DNA from: Poindextera sp035295705
Lineage (GTDB): Bacteria; Pseudomonadota; Alphaproteobacteria; Caulobacterales; Caulobacteraceae
Length of the DNA: 64,000 bases
Direction of reading: 5' to 3'
Assembly: GCA_035295705.1 (NCBI GenBank)
Contig: DATGIN010000003.1
Location: 12,275-76,274 of the forward strand
The first letter of the stretch is position 1, and each line of letters begins with the position of its first letter. The notes beneath the pieces are model-generated. The model worked only from the letters and a program-made list of their open reading frames with translations. It had not been told where the DNA came from and did no database searches. Of the stretch, positions 36,568 through 45,143 are shown one piece after another. The translations under genes were made by a program, and so were the position numbers.

Positions 36568-37392
36568 TTACCGGAAGAGGCTGAGCAGCGCCGTGCTCGA
36601 CTGGTTGGCGATCGACAGCGCCTGGATGCCAAGCTGTTGCTTGGTCTGCAGGGCGGTCAATTGAGCGCTTTCCTTGCCGAGGTTGGCGTTGACCAGGTTG
36701 CCGATGCCGGTGTCCAGCGTGTCCTGCAGATCCTGAACGAACGTCAGTTGGTTCTGCAGAGCCGTGGCCCCATTGCCCAGCGTGCCGAGCGCGGCGTTGA
36801 CCTTGGTGATCGCGGTGTTGACCGAAGCCACCATCGCGGTCGCCAGAGCCGTGGTGCCGATCGAGGCGTTAGCCGAGACCTGCGCCATGTTCGCGCCGCC
36901 AAGAGCCAGATTCTCGGCCAACACGGTGATCTGCGCGCCGCTCGCACTGGCGAGCGCCATGATGTTGGTGCCGCCCGTCTTGATCATGTTGACTCCGTTG
37001 AAGTCGGAGTTGGTCACGATCTGGGTGATCTGGGTCAGGATCGACCGGAACTGGGTGTTGTTCGCCGACACGCTGGTGGCGTCCAGCGACGTGTCCGAGT
37101 TCGCCAGAGCCAGCGTCTTCAGCTGGTTGAGGAGATTCGAGACTGACGTGCCCGCCGAGGTGGCGACCTGGATGGTCGACTGTCCCCGCTGCAGCGACTG
37201 AATGACCGCCGTCAGCGACTGCGACGTACCGCGCTCGCTCTGGGCGATAGCCCAGACCGCGCCGTTGTCCTGCGGGTTCGCGACCGCAAGGCCGGTCGAG
37301 ACCTGGTTTTGCGTTTGTTGGAGCTGGGCGGCGGTGTCGTTGAGGTTCTGGAGCGCAACGAGCGCACCAGGATTGTTGTTCACGCTAAGCAT
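36568..37392 (-). CDS. Flagellin
   Basis: 274 residues from ATG 37392 (MLSVNNNPGALVALQNLNDT), after AAGGATG. Short flagellin of the Caulobacter FljK/FljL kind: an N-terminal D0/D1 coiled coil (QLQQTQNQVSTGLAVANPQD), a small variable middle, and the C-terminal D1/D0 (KESAQLTALQTKQQLGIQAL, NQSSTALLSLFR). There are many Ser/Thr (for example SDTSLDATSVSANNT) where FlmG-type O-glycosylation could take place. The message should have a roughly 60-nt 5' leader from the sigma-54 promoter at 37465-37479; leaders of this kind are the target of FlbT in Caulobacter. Confidence 0.95.
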   Translation of the reverse strand: MLSVNNNPGALVALQNLNDTAAQLQQTQNQVSTGLAVANPQDNGAVWAIAQSERGTSQSLTAVIQSLQRGQSTIQVATSAGTSVSNLLNQLKTLALANSDTSLDATSVSANNTQFRSILTQITQIVTNSDFNGVNMIKTGGTNIMALASASGAQITVLAENLALGGANMAQVSANASIGTTALATAMVASVNTAITKVNAALGTLGNGATALQNQLTFVQDLQDTLDTGIGNLVNANLGKESAQLTALQTKQQLGIQALSIANQSSTALLSLFR

Positions 37393-37464
37393 GACTTCAC
37401 ATCCTTTTCTCAGGTGTCCGGCGTCATTTTGACGGCCGGGGGCGTTTTGCCCGCCGCGCGCCAC

Positions 37465-37479
37465 GCAAGCGTCACGCCA
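37465..37479 (-). promoter_or_regulatory. Sigma-54 promoter of the flagellin gene
   Basis: Read on the minus strand, TGGCGTGACGCTTGC has the invariant GG and GC of a -24/-12 promoter exactly 10 nt apart, and close agreement with TGGC-N8-TTGC. Transcription would start near 37453. RpoN control of late flagellar genes is established in Caulobacter. Confidence 0.85.
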
Positions 37480-37588
37480 GAGGGGCGCCGTCCCGGAAGA
37501 CGCCTGTCCTGGAAAGGGTTAGCCTGAGAACCTCGTAACCGATCCGCGCACGGCAGAGCGGTTGCGCAAGATGGTTAGCGGGAAATTT

Positions 37589-37969
37589 CTACCCAGCGCC
37601 GGTCGGAACTTGCCGGGGCGATCGGACGCCCAGCCCCTGCATCATGATCCGATTGATCTCGATAAGCGGCTCGATGGGCTCTTCCTGGCGCACCACCGCG
37701 TTCGTGTGCCGCCCGACCCACATGCTGAGCGATATGATCTGGGCGCGCAGCTCGGCCGGAAGCGAGTTGTTGGTGCGGGCGCAGTCGGCGGCCAGCGTCA
37801 TCCACACACGCCGGTTCCAGTCCAGCGCCTTGATCCGCTGCACGAACGCATCCGATGGCAGCTGAGCCGCGTCCATGAGCGCCCGCGTCACCTCTCCGAA
37901 CAGCCGGTATTCGGAGTCGCGCGGATGCTCAGCCCGCTCGGAGGCCTGCTGGTAGGCTTGGAGCGACAT
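37589..37969 (-). CDS. flaF: Flagellar biosynthesis regulator FlaF
   Basis: 126 residues. FlaF family pattern: MSLQAYQQASERAEHPRDSE, YRLFGEVTRALMDAAQL, ALDWNRRVWMTLAADCARTN, AELRAQIISLSMWVGRHTN. In Caulobacter FlaF is needed for flagellin translation and secretion and opposes FlbT. Its start lies inside flbT, in another frame, with 41 bp shared. About 200 bp separate its end from the flagellin start. Confidence 0.95.
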   Translation of the reverse strand: MSLQAYQQASERAEHPRDSEYRLFGEVTRALMDAAQLPSDAFVQRIKALDWNRRVWMTLAADCARTNNSLPAELRAQIISLSMWVGRHTNAVVRQEEPIEPLIEINRIMMQGLGVRSPRQVPTGAG

Positions 37970-38354
37970 GGCCCAATCTTTCGTCTTCGTACTCGATCAG
38001 CCGCCGGCAAAGCACGAGGGCCTTGTAGTACTCGCGCTGCAGCACGTGCCTCGAGATGTTGACGCAGTCGGCAAGCACGTCCGGGTTGGCGATCGCGCCC
38101 ATGAACTCCTGCAGCCGCCGGACGAATTCCTCGTGCCAAGCTCCGGCGTCGGACTCGTCCAGGTACATCATCATCACCGGGAAATAGATCCGGCGTGAGG
38201 GCGTGCTGGCCTCGTCGGCCTGCATGATGTCCTTCTCGCGCAGGACCGAGGCCTTGTTCTGCAGAAGAAGCACGCCGCGCCGATCGCCGTTCTGCACCAC
38301 CGCGCCGTTCAGGACGAACTTTTCGTGCGGCTTAAGCGACAATTTGAGCGGCAT
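37929..38354 (-). CDS. flbT: Flagellin mRNA translational repressor FlbT
   Basis: 141 residues (MPLKLSLKPHEKFVLNGAVV, RGVLLLQNKASVLREKDIMQ, IYFPVMMMYLDESDAGAWHE). Caulobacter FlbT binds the leader of the fljK mRNA and destabilises it until the hook is complete; the family match makes the same role likely here. It precedes and overlaps flaF by 41 bp, so the two regulators with opposite effects are made from one message. The gene is divergent from the FlmG-like gene. Confidence 0.95.
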   Translation of the reverse strand: MPLKLSLKPHEKFVLNGAVVQNGDRRGVLLLQNKASVLREKDIMQADEASTPSRRIYFPVMMMYLDESDAGAWHEEFVRRLQEFMGAIANPDVLADCVNISRHVLQREYYKALVLCRRLIEYEDERLGHVAPSLPAGLRAG

Positions 38355-38498
38355 CTGCCTCGCGCGAGCTCCGCTGGCTCACTCCCCGGGGATCGGACGT
38401 GAGCCGCAAACGACCAGCACGACTAAGGCGGTTCAGTTAATGGGTCGTTGCCTCGCGGGGCCTCGGCCCGAGCGGGCTTAGCACTCCCTTAAGCCTGA

Positions 38499-38513
38499 TG
38501 GCGGCACTCATGC
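38499..38513 (+). promoter_or_regulatory. Sigma-54 promoter of the FlmG-like gene
   Basis: TGGCGGCACTCATGC has GG and GC 10 nt apart as required for RpoN. The expected transcription start near 38525 leaves a leader of about 33 nt before ATG 38558. This rules out the longer open frame starting at 38498, which begins before the transcript would. Confidence 0.75.
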
Positions 38514-38557
38514 GTCGGACCCGAATCTCCTTCTGCGATCAGGGTTGGAGACGCTCA

Positions 38558-40345
38558 ATGGCCGCTCGCGCTTCACGCAGACGGGGGCTCGACAGCGCCG
38601 CCGATTTCGCCTTCCGCGGCGACCCGCCGCGCCCGCTGCCCCTGCTTTCGGATCGCGAGATGGGCGATTCGGCCTCGGACGCTGCGCTGGCGCGGCTGAA
38701 CGAGGCCATAGCCGCGCTTCGGGCGATACGGACCGCCCCGCTGCTGCAGGACGCCGTCGCCGCCATTCGCGCCGGCGACAGCGCGCGAGCGTCCGAGCTC
38801 GCGATCGAGGCGCTGGGCATCGACGAGAAGAGCGGCCACGGCTGGCATGTTCTGGCCATCGCCCGCGAGCAGTGCGGCGACTTCCGAAGCTCGATCTCGG
38901 CCTATGAGGCGGCGCTGGCGCTCCTCCCGGACCAAGCTGACGTGGCCAACGACCTTGGCCGGCTCGCATTCCGCATGGGCATGACCGAGGTTGCGGCGCA
39001 GCTGTTCGCCCTCTACCGGCAGGCGCAGCCCGCCTGTGCGCAAGGCGCCAACAACATGGCGTGCGCACTGCGCGACCTTCATCACTACGAGGCCGCGATC
39101 GAGGTCCTGACGCCGGCGATCCACGCCGCGCCCGACTCGGCCATGCTCTGGAACACGCTTGCCACCGTACAGATCGCGCGCGGCGACACCGCCAGCGCGA
39201 TGCCGTTTCTCGAGGAAGCGGTCCGGCTGGAGCCGGGATTCGCCAAGGCGCGCTACACCCGAGCAAACGCCCGCCTGGAGCTGGGCGACGTCGAGGGCGC
39301 CCTCGCCGATTGCGACGCCGCCGCGTCGAACGCGGAGCTGGAGAGCGACCTGGCGATGATGCGCTTCGCCCGTGCGCAAATGCTTCTGGTCGGCGGGCGC
39401 GTGGCAGAAGGCTGGGACGCTTACGAGGCGCGCTTTGCGCCCCAGTTCGCGGGCCGCGTGACGTTCCTCGTGGATCGTCCGCGCTGGACGCCGGAGACGA
39501 ACGTCGCGGGCAAGGCGTTGCTGCTCATCGGCGAGCAGGGCCTGGGCGACGAGGTGATGTTCGCCAACATCCTGCCCGACGTCATCGACGCACTGGGGCC
39601 GAAGGGTCGCCTTGCCGTCGCCGTAGAGCCCAGGCTCGCCCCGCTCTTCCGGCGTTCCTTCCCGGCGGCGTCCTTCACCGCCCACGCCGACCTCAAGCTC
39701 GACGGCTACAACTACCGCGTGGTCCGCGACATCGACGCCGATGCATTCGACCTCTGGGCGCCGCTCGCCTCGCCATTGCGGCGCTTTCGGCCTGACGTGG
39801 TGGCTTTCCCCGACCGCCCCGCATACCTGACCCCGGATCCCGAGCGGGTGCGGCGCTGGCGGCGCGAGCTCTCCGGCTTGCCCGGCCGGAAGGTCGGGAT
39901 CCTGTGGAAGAGCCTCAAACTGGACGGCGCGCGGCTACGCGAGTTCTCGCCGTTCGAGCGCTGGCGGCCGGTGCTCGCAACCCCGGGCGTGACGTTCGTG
40001 AACCTGCAGTACGGCGAGTGCGAAGCCGAGCTCGCGCAGGCGCGCGAGGCGTTCGGCGTCGATATCTGGCGTCCTCCCGGCATCGACCTGAAGGACGACC
40101 TCGACGACCTCGCCGCGCTCTGCTGCGCGCTCGACCTGGTGCTGGGGCCAGCCAACGCAACCACCAACATAGCAGGCGCGTGCGGTGCGCCCGTCTGGCT
40201 CATCTCGACGCCGGTCGCTTGGCCGCGCCTCGGGACGGACCGCTACCCGTGGTACCCGACCACGCGGGTTTTCATCACGCGCGCCTTCGGCCAGTGGGAT
40301 GAGGTCATGGACGAGATCGCCGTCGCGCTGAGACAAGGCAACTAG
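38558..40345 (+). CDS. flmG: FlmG-like TPR flagellin glycosyltransferase
   Basis: 595 residues from ATG 38558 with GGAG 7 nt before. An N-terminal domain of about six TPRs (about 50-290: HGWHVLAIAREQCGDFRSSI, NTLATVQIARGDTASAMPFL, KARYTRANARLELGDVEGAL) is followed by a GT-B-like glycosyltransferase domain (LLLIGEQGLGDEVMFANILP, GRKVGILWKSLKLDGARLR, DLVLGPANATTNIAGACGAP). This TPR-plus-transferase layout is that of Caulobacter FlmG, which binds flagellin through the TPRs and adds pseudaminic acid. The sigma-54 promoter and flagellin neighbours support the call. Confidence 0.88.
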   Translation: MAARASRRRGLDSAADFAFRGDPPRPLPLLSDREMGDSASDAALARLNEAIAALRAIRTAPLLQDAVAAIRAGDSARASELAIEALGIDEKSGHGWHVLAIAREQCGDFRSSISAYEAALALLPDQADVANDLGRLAFRMGMTEVAAQLFALYRQAQPACAQGANNMACALRDLHHYEAAIEVLTPAIHAAPDSAMLWNTLATVQIARGDTASAMPFLEEAVRLEPGFAKARYTRANARLELGDVEGALADCDAAASNAELESDLAMMRFARAQMLLVGGRVAEGWDAYEARFAPQFAGRVTFLVDRPRWTPETNVAGKALLLIGEQGLGDEVMFANILPDVIDALGPKGRLAVAVEPRLAPLFRRSFPAASFTAHADLKLDGYNYRVVRDIDADAFDLWAPLASPLRRFRPDVVAFPDRPAYLTPDPERVRRWRRELSGLPGRKVGILWKSLKLDGARLREFSPFERWRPVLATPGVTFVNLQYGECEAELAQAREAFGVDIWRPPGIDLKDDLDDLAALCCALDLVLGPANATTNIAGACGAPVWLISTPVAWPRLGTDRYPWYPTTRVFITRAFGQWDEVMDEIAVALRQGN

Positions 40346-40405
40346 AGCCGGCCGGCTTCCGTTCTTCGCACGAGGTTCTCGCGATGTCGCGAAGGAGGCC
40401 GTGCG

Positions 40406-40885
40406 ATGAGGCCGCACACCCCGGACGACGACCCCGATCCGCAGGCTCGTGCGGAAGTCGAGGACGAAACCCACCTGAGCGACGACGCCGAGTTCGCGAC
40501 GCTCGAGGAGGCGCCTGACGTCTACGACGCGACGGAGCGCGAAGGCGACCGGAGGGACGAAGAGGCCTTCGCGGCCGACGCCGCCGACCTGGACCCGGAC
40601 CTGCTGGACGAAGAGCAAGCCGAGGACGACGAGCGCGAGCAAGGCGCCGACGACTACGAGCCGGAAGTAGAGTGGGCCGAGGCCGCCGGCGACGACGGCT
40701 CGGAGGCAAGGGGTGCGGTCGAGGAGGCGCTGCCGGCCGACGACATCGAAGGGCTGGACAAGGTTGGCGACGCCGACTCGGTCGAGGGCGGCGAAGACGA
40801 TTTCACCAACTTCCAGTCCAGCCGCCTGAGCGACGCCGACCTCGATGCGCTCGGCTACCGCCGCACCGGCGGTCGCGACAGCTGA
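40406..40885 (+). CDS. Highly acidic hypothetical protein
   Basis: 159 residues. AAGGAGG stands just upstream of ATG 40406, so it is surely translated. It is dominated by Asp and Glu with few hydrophobics (EDETHLSDDAEFATLEEAPD, DPDLLDEEQAEDDE) and is predicted to be disordered. The C-terminal 30 residues (FTNFQSSRLSDADLDALGYR) look more ordered and may be the conserved part. Such a protein could mimic nucleic acid or bind basic partners. I do not recognise the family. Confidence 0.8.
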   Translation: MRPHTPDDDPDPQARAEVEDETHLSDDAEFATLEEAPDVYDATEREGDRRDEEAFAADAADLDPDLLDEEQAEDDEREQGADDYEPEVEWAEAAGDDGSEARGAVEEALPADDIEGLDKVGDADSVEGGEDDFTNFQSSRLSDADLDALGYRRTGGRDS

Positions 40886-41032
40886 AGCCGACACGGCGGC
40901 CGGCATCCACAGCCGCGCCAGTCCGCCTCGCGAAACGCCCTTGCAACGCGCGGGCCTCCCCTTACTTTGCGCGCCTGTCGAACAGTTGTTAGAGACGAGG
41001 CGCCGATAGCGAGACGCGCCCAGAGGAGATGT

Positions 41033-41908
41033 ATGAGCCAGCAGCGGTTTGAAGGCACTGCCGACTATGTCGCCACCGACGACCTGAAAGTCGCGGTGAA
41101 CGCGTCGATCGCGCTCGAGCGCCCGTTGCTGGTCAAGGGAGAGCCCGGCACCGGCAAGACGGTGCTGGCTTACGAAGTCGCCAAGGCGCTCAACGCGCCG
41201 CTCATCACCTGGCACATCAAGTCGACCACGAAAGCGGCGCAGGGCCTCTACGAATACGACGCGGTGACCCGCCTGCGCGATTCGCAGCTTGGCGACGAGC
41301 GCGTGAAGGACGTCCGCAACTACATCCGCCAGGGCAAGCTCTGGGACGCCTTCGCGTCCGACGAACGGCCGGTGCTGTTGATCGACGAGATCGACAAGGC
41401 CGACATCGAGTTCCCGAACGACCTCCTGCAGGAGCTCGATCGGATGGAGTTCTACGTCTACGAGACCAACGAGACGATCCAGGCCAAGATCCGGCCGGTG
41501 GTGCTGATTACGTCCAACAACGAAAAGGAGTTGCCGGACGCCTTCCTGCGCCGCTGCTTCTTCCACTACATCCGCTTTCCGGATGCGGAAACGATGGAAG
41601 CCATCGTCGACGTGCACTTTCCTGGCATCAAGAAGAAGCTGGTCGCCGAGGCGCTGCGCATCTTCTACGACATGCGCAAGGTGCCGGGGCTGAAGAAGAA
41701 GCCGTCGACGTCAGAGCTGCTCGACTGGCTGAAACTGCTGCTGGTCGAGGACATCGACGACGAGGCGTTGCGCGAGCGCGATCCGACCAAGCTGATCCCG
41801 CCGTTGCACGGCGCGCTCTTGAAGAACGAGCAAGACGTGCACCTGTTCGAGCGGCTGGCCTTCCTGGCGCGGCGCGAGAGCGCCGGCAATCGTCCCGGAC
41901 AGCAGTAG
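41033..41908 (+). CDS. MoxR-family AAA+ ATPase
   Basis: 291 residues from ATG 41033 after AGAGGAGAT. Walker A is GEPGTGKT (36-43), Walker B LLIDEIDKAD (115-124), sensor 1 LITSNNEKELPDAF and an arginine-finger region LRRCFFHYIRFPD; the MoxR helix-2 insert HIKSTTKAAQGLYEYDAVTR is present. MoxR ATPases act as chaperones, usually with a VWA-domain (CoxE-type) protein encoded next door. None is found here within at least 1 kb; the acidic protein is upstream and a sugar dehydrogenase downstream. The subfamily resembles that of the CoxD/CobS-like ATPases. Confidence 0.92.
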   Translation: MSQQRFEGTADYVATDDLKVAVNASIALERPLLVKGEPGTGKTVLAYEVAKALNAPLITWHIKSTTKAAQGLYEYDAVTRLRDSQLGDERVKDVRNYIRQGKLWDAFASDERPVLLIDEIDKADIEFPNDLLQELDRMEFYVYETNETIQAKIRPVVLITSNNEKELPDAFLRRCFFHYIRFPDAETMEAIVDVHFPGIKKKLVAEALRIFYDMRKVPGLKKKPSTSELLDWLKLLLVEDIDDEALRERDPTKLIPPLHGALLKNEQDVHLFERLAFLARRESAGNRPGQQ

Positions 41909-42117
41909 AAAGTCAGCGTCTCAGGCGGCTTTCGCTGAACGTCCGATTCGGCCCGCAAGGGCTGGCTGACGCGCCCAGAGCGGGCGATGGCCGCCGAGCG
42001 CGCGTCCGCATCGCAACGGCCAAAAACCCTGCTAGAGAAGGAGCACGTCGCCTCGGCGCGCCGCGGGGCGCGGGCGGGGCGAGGCCCTTTGCGTGGACCG
42101 CCTATCGAGGGTTTGCG

Positions 42118-43455
42118 ATGCGAGCGATCATCGGTGCTGCTTTGCTCGTGTCGGCCGCACTCCCGGCGAACGCGGGCGTCCTTGCCGGCATGGCGGCCTA
42201 CGGTGACTGGCGCACGGACCACCCTGGCGTCGTGCGAAAGATCACCCCGGCCGACCTGCCGGCGATCGGCAAGACGCCCGTGGGCGTCGCCCCGCCGGCG
42301 ATGGTCGACAAGCCGGCGAAAGCGTCGCTGGACACCCTCCCAGGGTTCTCCGTAAGCGCGTTCGCGAAGTTGGACGCCCCTCGCCTGATCCGCGTTGCGC
42401 CGAACGGCGACATCTTCGTCTCGGAGGGCGACGTCGGCCGGGTCGCCGTGCTGCGTGCGCCGGCGGGCGCCGCCCAGGCGGGGACCGTCGAGCGGTTCGC
42501 TGAGGGTCTGAAGCAGCCGTTCGGCATCGCCTTCTATCCGCCGGGGCCCAATCCCCAGTGGGTCTACATCGCCAACACCGACTCCGTCGTTCGCTTCCCC
42601 TACCGCAACGGCGACCTGAAGGCGCGTGGCGCGCCCGAGACGGTCATCGCAAAGCTGACCGAAACCCACTCCGATCACTGGACGCGCGACATCGTCTTCT
42701 CGCCGGACGGCAGGCGCATGTACGTCTCGGTCGGTTCCGGCTCCAACGACGCGGAGTCGATGCCGAAGAAGACCGCGGACGAGACGAAAGCCTGGCAGGC
42801 GGGCCATGCCTTGGGCGCGGCGTGGGGCATCGAGACCGGCCGCGCCGACGTGCTGGTCGCCGACCCCGACGGCAAGAACGTCCAGGTGTTCGCCACAGGC
42901 CTTCGCAACTGCGTCGGGATGGCCATCCAGCCGCAGACCCACGACCTCTGGTGCTCGACCAACGAGCGGGACCTGCGCGGCGACGACCTGCCGCCCGACT
43001 ATGTGACCCGCGTTCGCCAGGGCGGATTCTATGGCTGGCCGTGGTTCTACATCGGCGACCACGTCGACCCGCAGCACCGCGGCGAGCGCCCGGACCTGGC
43101 TGGCAAGATCACCGTTCCCGACGTGCTCATCCAGCCGCACTCGGCGCCGCTGCAACTCACCTTCTACGACGGACGCGGGCCGGCGGCGTTCCCGGCCGAG
43201 TACCGGGGCGATGCGTTCATCGCGCTGCACGGATCGTGGAACCGCGCCAAGCGGACCGGCTACAAGGTCGTGCGCGTCCACCTCCGCAACGGTGTCCCCG
43301 ACGGGGCCTACGAGGACTTCCTCACCGGCTTTGTGGTTGACGCGACGAGCGTGTGGGGGCGGCCGGTCGGCGTTGGCGTGGCGTCCGACGGCGCCCTTCT
43401 GGTGGCGGACGACGGATCGAACGAGATCTGGAGGGTGGCGTATGCGAAGCATTAG
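42118..43455 (+). CDS. PQQ-dependent sugar (sorbosone-type) dehydrogenase
   Basis: 445 residues. A signal peptide (about 1-20, ending ANA) is followed by a six-bladed beta-propeller of the soluble glucose/sorbosone dehydrogenase type. Segments: SVSAFAKLDAPRLIRVAPNG, DIFVSEGDVGRVAVL, HWTRDIVFSPDGRRMYVSVG, GLRNCVGMAIQPQTHDLWCS, VDPQHRGERPDLAGK, GDAFIALHGSWNRAKRTGYK. The expected electron acceptor is the cytochrome c encoded next. PQQ-synthesis genes are not in the window. Substrate unknown. Confidence 0.88.
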   Translation: MRAIIGAALLVSAALPANAGVLAGMAAYGDWRTDHPGVVRKITPADLPAIGKTPVGVAPPAMVDKPAKASLDTLPGFSVSAFAKLDAPRLIRVAPNGDIFVSEGDVGRVAVLRAPAGAAQAGTVERFAEGLKQPFGIAFYPPGPNPQWVYIANTDSVVRFPYRNGDLKARGAPETVIAKLTETHSDHWTRDIVFSPDGRRMYVSVGSGSNDAESMPKKTADETKAWQAGHALGAAWGIETGRADVLVADPDGKNVQVFATGLRNCVGMAIQPQTHDLWCSTNERDLRGDDLPPDYVTRVRQGGFYGWPWFYIGDHVDPQHRGERPDLAGKITVPDVLIQPHSAPLQLTFYDGRGPAAFPAEYRGDAFIALHGSWNRAKRTGYKVVRVHLRNGVPDGAYEDFLTGFVVDATSVWGRPVGVGVASDGALLVADDGSNEIWRVAYAKH

Positions 43456-43807
43456 GCTGGCCGCCCTCGGCGCCGCGACGGCGATGATCGCGTTGGCGAC
43501 CACAGCCTCGGCGCAGGACGCGGGCTCCGAGGTCTATCAGGAGCGCTGCAGCCAGTGCCACGTGCTGAACGGGGTCGGGCAAGGCCCAAGCCTGATCGGC
43601 GTCGTCGGCCGCAAGGCGGCATCGCTGCCCGGCTATCCGTTCTCGGCGGCGCTCAAGAAATCCGGCCTCAGCTGGACGCCGGCGAACCTCGACGCATTCC
43701 TGGAATCGCCGACCAAGCTCGTTCCCGGCACCGCCATGCGCGCCGTTGTCGCGGACGCCGCGGAGCGCAAAAGCCTCGTCGCTTACCTTGCCACACTAAA
43801 GCGGTAG
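43442..43807 (+). CDS. Class I cytochrome c, periplasmic
   Basis: 121 residues from ATG 43442. Signal peptide (about 1-24, ending ASA), haem site CSQCH (Cys36, Cys39, His40) and axial Met99 in VPGTAMR. It overlaps the dehydrogenase gene by 14 bp and should take electrons from the PQQ cofactor to an oxidase. It is the small mitochondrial-type cytochrome c (GPSLIGVVGRKAASLPGYPF; ANLDAFLESPTKLVPGTAM). Confidence 0.93.
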   Translation: MRSIRLAALGAATAMIALATTASAQDAGSEVYQERCSQCHVLNGVGQGPSLIGVVGRKAASLPGYPFSAALKKSGLSWTPANLDAFLESPTKLVPGTAMRAVVADAAERKSLVAYLATLKR

Positions 43808-43811
43808 GCGA

Positions 43812-44180
43812 TCACGCCCGCTGGACGTCGGTCACCTTGTAGGTCAGCAGCCGGCCGTCCTCGTCGGTGACGGAAACGTACTCCCCCACCGCAAACCGGT
43901 GCTCACCCAGGCGGTAGAGCGGCTCCTCGGCGTCGGCCTGGTCTCCATAGTCGAAGAACCAGCGGCCATTGCGATGCGCGAGCTTGCCTTCCTCGGGGTC
44001 TTCGTCGGGCGCGAACCGCCGCACGGTGCAGCCGCCGCGCGCGCGCCGAAACGCCGCCTCGTCCAGCTTTCCATCGGCCGTCAGCGGCGCCACCAACGAA
44101 TATCCCCGGTGGTCGTCGCCGTCCGCGAACTCGGTGCCAGGGTTGCGCGCCAGGCGCATGACGATGCGGCTTAGGGCCAT
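43812..44180 (-). CDS. Conserved hypothetical protein
   Basis: 122 residues from ATG 44180 (MALSRIVMRLARNPGTEFAD). Mixed alpha/beta content: GYSLVAPLTADGKLDEAAFR, RRFAPDEDPEEGKLAHRNGR, WFFDYGD and YRLGEHRFAVGEYVSVTDED, ending YKVTDVQRA. It looks like a small beta-barrel family seen in Caulobacteraceae. It follows the UspA-like gene by 26 bp on the same strand. No function is known to me. Confidence 0.8.
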   Translation of the reverse strand: MALSRIVMRLARNPGTEFADGDDHRGYSLVAPLTADGKLDEAAFRRARGGCTVRRFAPDEDPEEGKLAHRNGRWFFDYGDQADAEEPLYRLGEHRFAVGEYVSVTDEDGRLLTYKVTDVQRA

Positions 44181-44206
44181 CGGGATCTCTTTGCGCTCGA
44201 GGGAAG

Positions 44207-45037
44207 CTAATGCGACAGGAAAAGCGAGGGGGCTTCGGTGGCGTTCATGAACGCCCTGGTGGTGCCGCCGAAGATGTACTCCTGCAACCGGGGGTGGCCA
44301 AAGGCGCCGGCGACCAGAAGGTTCGCGCCGGCTTCCTTCGCGGCGCGAATCAGGCCGCCGCCAGGATCGCCGGATTCGCTCAGACTCTGCACATCGGCGG
44401 CGATTCCGCGCACCTGGAAGAAGCCCTGCAACCGCACCGGATCGAAGTAGCGCGCGGATGACGCCGGCGCGGCGAGAATGACGACGCGCGACGCGCGCTG
44501 CAGCAACGGCAGCGCCGTGCGGGCGGCGCGGCTGGCCTCCTTGCCGCCGTCCCAGGCCACCGCGACGACCCCTCCCACGCTTAGCCCTTGGCGCGCGACG
44601 ATCGTCGGCCGCTGTTCGTCGGCGACGATCTGCTGGAAGCTCTCGGCCAGCGGCCCCCTGCCCTTCGCGGCGCCGTCGTCGAAGACGACGACGTCTGAAA
44701 GCCGCCCCTCCATCGACAGCGCCGACCAGACCGGCGACGAAAGCGCGGTGAACGACTTTCTCCCGTAGCCGACCGCCTCGCATGCGGCGCGGGCCGCCCG
44801 CTCGCCTTCGGCGGCGGCCTCCTTCAGGCTCTGAACGGCGGTGACCTGCACGCCGCCCATGAAACCCTCGCCCATCCACGGCATGAGGTCGGCCACGTCG
44901 GCCGGCGCGTATACCGCAGCCAGCTCGGCCTCGAACGGTTCGGCGATGGCCCGCGCGGCATCCAGCAGCGCCGCATCGGCGTCGCCGCCTGCGACCGGCG
45001 CCATGATCCGCGCCCAGCTCATGCTCAGCCCCGCCAT
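44207..45037 (-). CDS. Universal stress protein (UspA family)
   Basis: 276 residues from ATG 45037, with GAGG upstream; ATG 45022 is an alternative. Two Usp-like halves: MSWARIMAPVAGGDADAALL, then the C-terminal domain GGVVAVAWDGGKEASRAART. The last part, LIRAAKEAGANLLVAGAFGH, corresponds to the nucleotide-binding motif G-x2-G-x9-G(S/T), only partly kept (GAFGHPRLQEYIFGGTTRAF). It is the long tandem form seen in many alphaproteobacteria. It is divergent from the HD-hydrolase operon. Confidence 0.88.
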   Translation of the reverse strand: MAGLSMSWARIMAPVAGGDADAALLDAARAIAEPFEAELAAVYAPADVADLMPWMGEGFMGGVQVTAVQSLKEAAAEGERAARAACEAVGYGRKSFTALSSPVWSALSMEGRLSDVVVFDDGAAKGRGPLAESFQQIVADEQRPTIVARQGLSVGGVVAVAWDGGKEASRAARTALPLLQRASRVVILAAPASSARYFDPVRLQGFFQVRGIAADVQSLSESGDPGGGLIRAAKEAGANLLVAGAFGHPRLQEYIFGGTTRAFMNATEAPSLFLSH

Positions 45038-45143
45038 GTTCCTCGCGCTCCCGACGCGTCTTGTGTCTCTCTGTTGACGCCGTTCTTCGCCGTTGGGATT
45101 ACGATAGATCAAATCTGGGCCAGTCCGCAGCATGGGAACGCGA

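Noticed and set aside
45074..45105. TTGACG...TACGAT promoter before the HD-hydrolase operon
   Set aside because: The spacer is about 20 bp, too long for a convincing -35/-10 pair.
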